From JBCCSZ01 sp039199225 (GTDB lineage: Bacteria; Bacteroidota; Bacteroidia; Chitinophagales; Saprospiraceae), in NCBI GenBank assembly GCA_039199225.1, contig JBCCSZ010000314.1, forward strand, positions 1-9,162: a DNA stretch of 9,162 nucleotides, read 5' to 3'. This document shows positions 6,745 through 9,162 of this stretch, piece by piece; positions within the stretch are counted from its first letter, which is position 1; each line of letters begins with the position of its first letter. A program made the translations under genes and the position numbers. Below the pieces are notes generated by a model. It saw nothing but the letters and a program-made list of their open reading frames with translations. It was not told the DNA's origin and searched no databases.

Positions 6745-7602
6745 ATGCGCAATTACCTCCTTCTTTTCAGCCTCACATTCTGCTTATTGGCTTGCAACAG
6801 TGAAACCCCTTCTTCAGAACAATCAAAAGAAAATGAAGTGGAAGAGAACACAGAAACGACCGAGCCGACAAAGGCGACACTAGGCAAAGAAGTTTCCTAC
6901 CAAACGGATACAACGATTATGAAAGGCTACATTGCCAGTGATCCGTCTAAGAGCGGGAAGCGTCCTGGTATATTGGTTGTACACGAATGGTGGGGGCATA
7001 ACGATTATGCTCGTAAGCGCGCTGAGATGTTGGCAGAATTGGGCTATGTGGCATTGGCTGTTGATATGTATGGAGATGGAAAAAAGGCCGAACATCCCGA
7101 TGATGCAGGAAAGTTTGCCAAAATGGTGATGAGCAACATGGATGTGGCCAAGGCCCGCTTTAGCCAAGCCATGGAAACCCTCCGCCAGCATCCGGATACC
7201 GACCCGGAAAAGATTGCAGCAATTGGCTACTGCTTTGGCGGTGGCTTGGTATTGAACATGGCCATGCAAGGTGTTGATGTGGATGGTGTTGTAAGCTTTC
7301 ACGGCAGCCTTCCTACGCCAGCGGAATTGGATGGAGCGCAAGTCAAAGCCAAGATGTTGGTTTGCCACGGTGCTGCCGATCAATTCATCCAAGCCAGTAC
7401 CATCGACCAGTTCAAAAAACTAATGGCCGACGCAAAAGTAGATATGCAATTCGAGTCTTACGAAGGGGCTGTCCACTCATTTACCAATCCGGATGCAGAC
7501 GAAAATGGTCAAAAGTTTGGTCTACCACTCGCCTATGATCAAAAGGCGGATGAAGCGTCCTGGCAAGAGATGCAGCAGTTTTTTGGAAAGATATTTCAAT
7601 AG
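6745..7602 (+). CDS. Dienelactone hydrolase family lipoprotein, 285 aa
   Basis: This is an alpha/beta-hydrolase of the dienelactone hydrolase (DLH, PF01738) family; the substrate is unknown. The N-terminus is a lipoprotein signal with lipobox LLAC and Cys17 as the acylation site, followed by a 25-residue Ser/Thr/Glu-rich acidic linker that tethers the enzyme to a membrane. The catalytic domain spans about 45-285. Nucleophile Cys163 lies in the elbow GYCFGG, as in true DLH enzymes rather than the serine of esterases. Asp212 (GAADQF) and His244 (GAVHSFT) complete the triad, and Glu81 in HEWWG corresponds to the family's conserved activating glutamate. Classical DLH enzymes of chloroaromatic degradation are cytosolic; this one is predicted to be exported, and no aromatic-degradation genes are near, so a different ester or lactone substrate is likely. 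The Crp/Fnr regulator follows after 40 bp without a terminator, so the two may be co-transcribed. Confidence 0.92.
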   Translation: MRNYLLLFSLTFCLLACNSETPSSEQSKENEVEENTETTEPTKATLGKEVSYQTDTTIMKGYIASDPSKSGKRPGILVVHEWWGHNDYARKRAEMLAELGYVALAVDMYGDGKKAEHPDDAGKFAKMVMSNMDVAKARFSQAMETLRQHPDTDPEKIAAIGYCFGGGLVLNMAMQGVDVDGVVSFHGSLPTPAELDGAQVKAKMLVCHGAADQFIQASTIDQFKKLMADAKVDMQFESYEGAVHSFTNPDADENGQKFGLPLAYDQKADEASWQEMQQFFGKIFQ

Positions 7603-7642
7603 GCTGTTCTATGCTGATGGAGGTGGTTGCAGGGTATCACAG

Positions 7643-8218
7643 ATGAAAGACAAAGAACAGATAGCCCAATTTTTTGAAACGGATTTCCCTCTGAATAAAG
7701 AAGGTATCGAAGAATTGATTGCGTCTTTCAAAGTCAAAGCGTATCCCAAAAATATCCTTTTGCTACAAGAAGATGAAGCCGAAAACTGCCTTCGGTTTAT
7801 CAACAAGGGCGTCGTAAGAGAATTTTACAGAACCGATCGAAAGGAAATCAATATCAACTTTTACACAAGGCCACAGTTCATAACAGACTTTTCATCCTTT
7901 ATTCAAGGCTCAAAGACTCGTAAGAACCAAGAAACGCTATCGACCATTCAAATCCTGGAACTCGGAAAGGAAAGCTTTTCCAAGCTGTTGGCAAAATACA
8001 GTTGTGGAAAATCATTTATCGATCAGACTTTTCAAAATATTCTTAAACACAAGGAAGCCTTTGAATACAATAGAATGACCAAGGAGGCCGAAGAGTTGTA
8101 CCGCGAGCTGCGCATTTACAAACCGCATTGGCTACAAGAAATTCCTCAATACCACATTGCCTCCTACCTGGGCATCACCCCTGAAACGCTGAGCAGAATC
8201 AGGAAGAGGCTTTCTTGA
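7643..8218 (+). CDS. Crp/Fnr-family transcriptional regulator, 191 aa
   Basis: The protein has an N-terminal cyclic-nucleotide-binding-like beta-barrel (about 18-110) and a C-terminal winged helix-turn-helix (about 145-191), the layout of small Bacteroidota Crp-like regulators. The phosphate-binding cassette of true cAMP-binding CRP is not recognisable: residues 75-105 (FYTRPQFITDFSSFIQG and onward) lack the G-E and R-S-A signature, so cAMP binding is doubtful. Only two cysteines are present (49, 121), so it cannot carry an FNR-type 4Fe-4S cluster; the effector is unknown. The recognition helix P180-E-T-L-S184-R185 matches FNR's V-E-T-I-S-R, with Glu181, Ser184 and Arg185 at the base-contacting positions, predicting TTGAT-type half sites. 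The ATG at 7643 is the only in-frame ATG after the previous stop; an upstream in-frame ATG (7493) would lie inside the hydrolase gene and add non-homologous sequence. A matching operator overlaps this gene's stop codon. Confidence 0.9.
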   Translation: MKDKEQIAQFFETDFPLNKEGIEELIASFKVKAYPKNILLLQEDEAENCLRFINKGVVREFYRTDRKEININFYTRPQFITDFSSFIQGSKTRKNQETLSTIQILELGKESFSKLLAKYSCGKSFIDQTFQNILKHKEAFEYNRMTKEAEELYRELRIYKPHWLQEIPQYHIASYLGITPETLSRIRKRLS

Positions 8219-8228
8219 TTTGGATCAA
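8215..8228. promoter_or_regulatory. Perfect FNR-type operator TTGAT-N4-ATCAA
   Basis: TTGAT (8215-8219), spacer TTGG, ATCAA (8224-8228): an exact match to the FNR consensus. It overlaps the TGA stop (8216-8218) of the Crp/Fnr gene and lies 60 bp before the start of the MBL-fold gene. Ten fixed bases would occur about 0.009 times per 9 kb by chance. A degenerate -7 box, TACATTTA (8257-8264, last base off consensus), lies downstream, which would put the operator centre near -49 relative to the start, roughly compatible with activation. Whether it activates or represses is not decided by the sequence. Confidence 0.6.
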
Positions 8229-8287
8229 TGAAAGTGACAAAGAAGCTGGTTTACTTTACATTTATTTGACAAAACATTGGTCCATCC

Positions 8288-9052
8288 ATGAAAATTCAAC
8301 ATTGTAGAAATGCGACAATGGTCTTGGAAGCAAATGACAAGGTGCTGTTGGTTGATCCGATGATCGGCCATACCGGCACTATGCCCCCATTTACTTTTTT
8401 CCGATTCAAGCCTAAGAAAAACCCGACTGTTCCCCTTCCAGATAGCTGCCGGAATGTTCTAGAGAAAATTACGCATTGCCTCATCACCCACCAGCATCCG
8501 GACCACCTGGATTGGGAAGCCAAGAAGTATTTAATCCAGCAAAAAATTCCAGTTATTTGTAGCATACTAGATCAAAAGGCATTTAAAAAAGCAGGATTGA
8601 ACGTCGTGCAAACAGTGGATTACTGGAAAAGAGATAATTTTTTAGGTGGCAAAATAGAAGGCATTCCGGCGAGGCACGGCTACGGCTTTGTCGCAAAGCT
8701 CGCGGGCAATGTCATGGGTTTCTACATCGAGCTACCCGAGCAACCAAGCATCTACTTGAGTTCTGATACCATTTATACGGATGCCGTCGACAAAGTGCTG
8801 AAAGAATACAAACCTGCCATCAGCGTAGCAGCAGCTGGTTCTGCCCAATTCGACATTTTTAAGCCCTTGCTGATGACAGTGGAAGATGTTTTACAATTTG
8901 TGAAAAATGCCCCGGGCAAAGTTATCCTAAACCACCTGGAAGCTGTCAACCACTGTCCGACCACCAGACAAGCACTGAGAAAAAAATTAGTGGCTGCAGG
9001 CTTGATGCAAAAGTCATTCATTCCTGCAGATGGTGAGTGGATCGAGCTGTAG
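8288..9052 (+). CDS. MBL-fold metal-dependent hydrolase (UlaG-like), 254 aa
   Basis: This is a cytoplasmic metallo-beta-lactamase-fold hydrolase with no signal peptide. The metal motif T-H68-Q-H70-P-D72-H73 is intact. Further probable ligands are His130 (GIPARHGYGF), Asp160 (YLSSDT) and His216 (ILNHLEAVNHC), enough for a two-metal site. The N-terminal strands KIQHCRNATMVLE and KVLLVDPMIG are typical of the UlaG/Lactamase_B_2 branch (L-ascorbate-6-phosphate lactonase-like), but no sugar-phosphate genes are nearby and many members are of unknown substrate, so I do not assign a gene symbol. Its length is normal for the branch. It follows the Crp/Fnr gene by 69 bp, and that gap holds the FNR-type operator, suggesting it is a target of the adjacent regulator. 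Its 3' end is 7 bp from the stop of the convergent VOC gene, with no terminator between them. Confidence 0.9.
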   Translation: MKIQHCRNATMVLEANDKVLLVDPMIGHTGTMPPFTFFRFKPKKNPTVPLPDSCRNVLEKITHCLITHQHPDHLDWEAKKYLIQQKIPVICSILDQKAFKKAGLNVVQTVDYWKRDNFLGGKIEGIPARHGYGFVAKLAGNVMGFYIELPEQPSIYLSSDTIYTDAVDKVLKEYKPAISVAAAGSAQFDIFKPLLMTVEDVLQFVKNAPGKVILNHLEAVNHCPTTRQALRKKLVAAGLMQKSFIPADGEWIEL

Positions 9053-9059
9053 CGAAGAA

Positions 9060-9162
9060 CTACTTGGTGGTCTTGATCCCCGAATCTGAAAAGAAACCAT
9101 CGATGGGTTCCCACAGTTCGATCTTATTGCCTTCCGGGTCGAGGATGTGGATGAATTTGCCA
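9060..9162 (-). CDS. VOC (glyoxalase-like) protein, C-terminal fragment cut by window end
   Basis: The last 33 codons read GKFIHILDPEGNKIELWEP followed by a short polar tail and TAG at 9062-9060. The D-P-E-G-N-K-I-E-L-W-E motif is the final beta-strand of vicinal-oxygen-chelate proteins, and the Glu of KIELWE is the usual metal ligand of the module. The N-terminal part lies beyond the window, so the enzyme's subfamily (glyoxalase I-like, dioxygenase-like or resistance type) cannot be told. The motif is very close to the common 'glyoxalase/bleomycin resistance family' proteins of about 120-130 residues. It is convergent with the MBL-fold gene. Confidence 0.85.
   Translation of the reverse strand, partial: GKFIHILDPEGNKIELWEPIDGFFSDSGIKTTK

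Noticed and set aside
7493..7642. Upstream in-frame ATG extending the Crp/Fnr regulator by 50 residues
   Set aside because: The extension is a frame-shadow of the hydrolase gene and is not like the family N-terminus.
1..9162. CRISPR array, insertion sequence, tRNA or rRNA genes, phage or toxin-antitoxin or defence system
   Set aside because: No direct-repeat arrays, transposase or integrase motifs, terminal inverted repeats, tRNA-like folds or defence-gene signatures were seen.

Overview
The window looks like chromosomal DNA of a Bacteroidota bacterium, most likely of the Saprospiria (Lewinella/Haliscomenobacter-like) lineage. This rests on a type IX secretion (T9SS) C-terminal tail, SprB-type repeats, the 'LSCTDCPNPVA' motif and expanded dockerin-like EF-hand modules typical of Saprospiral secreted proteins, on promoter boxes matching the Bacteroidota consensus (TTTG-N19-TAnnTTTG), and on the absence of clear Shine-Dalgarno sequences. 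The assignment is by pattern recognition, not by a database search.

Layout. Positions 1-408 carry no gene I can support. A 482-residue all-helical protein of unknown function (409-1857, minus) diverges from a two-gene plus-strand unit. The first gene of that unit (2024-4510) encodes a large secreted modular protein: signal peptide, cohesin-like domain, three SprB-like repeats, an Ig/PKD-like domain, paired EF-hand loops, a second cohesin-like domain and a T9SS tail. The second (4524-5183), 13 bp downstream, encodes a small secreted protein with a carboxypeptidase-regulatory-like fold and a dockerin-like module but no T9SS tail. A strong hairpin terminator (5241-5276) separates this unit from the convergent metK (5306-6562, minus), the essential S-adenosylmethionine synthetase, which has a near-consensus promoter.

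Divergent from metK lie three plus-strand genes: a dienelactone-hydrolase-like lipoprotein (6745-7602), a Crp/Fnr-family regulator (7643-8218) and an UlaG-like metallo-beta-lactamase-fold hydrolase (8288-9052). A perfect FNR-type inverted repeat (TTGAT-N4-ATCAA) overlaps the regulator's stop codon and sits 60 bp before the hydrolase. The regulator's recognition helix carries the FNR-type E..SR residues, so a regulator-operator-target circuit is plausible. The window ends in the C-terminal 33 codons of a minus-strand VOC (glyoxalase-like) protein.

Most of the window is ordinary housekeeping and accessory content. The points most worth following are the FNR-box circuit, the adjacent cohesin-like/dockerin-like secreted pair, and the AAAGTACTTT palindromes on either side of the uncharacterised 482-residue gene.
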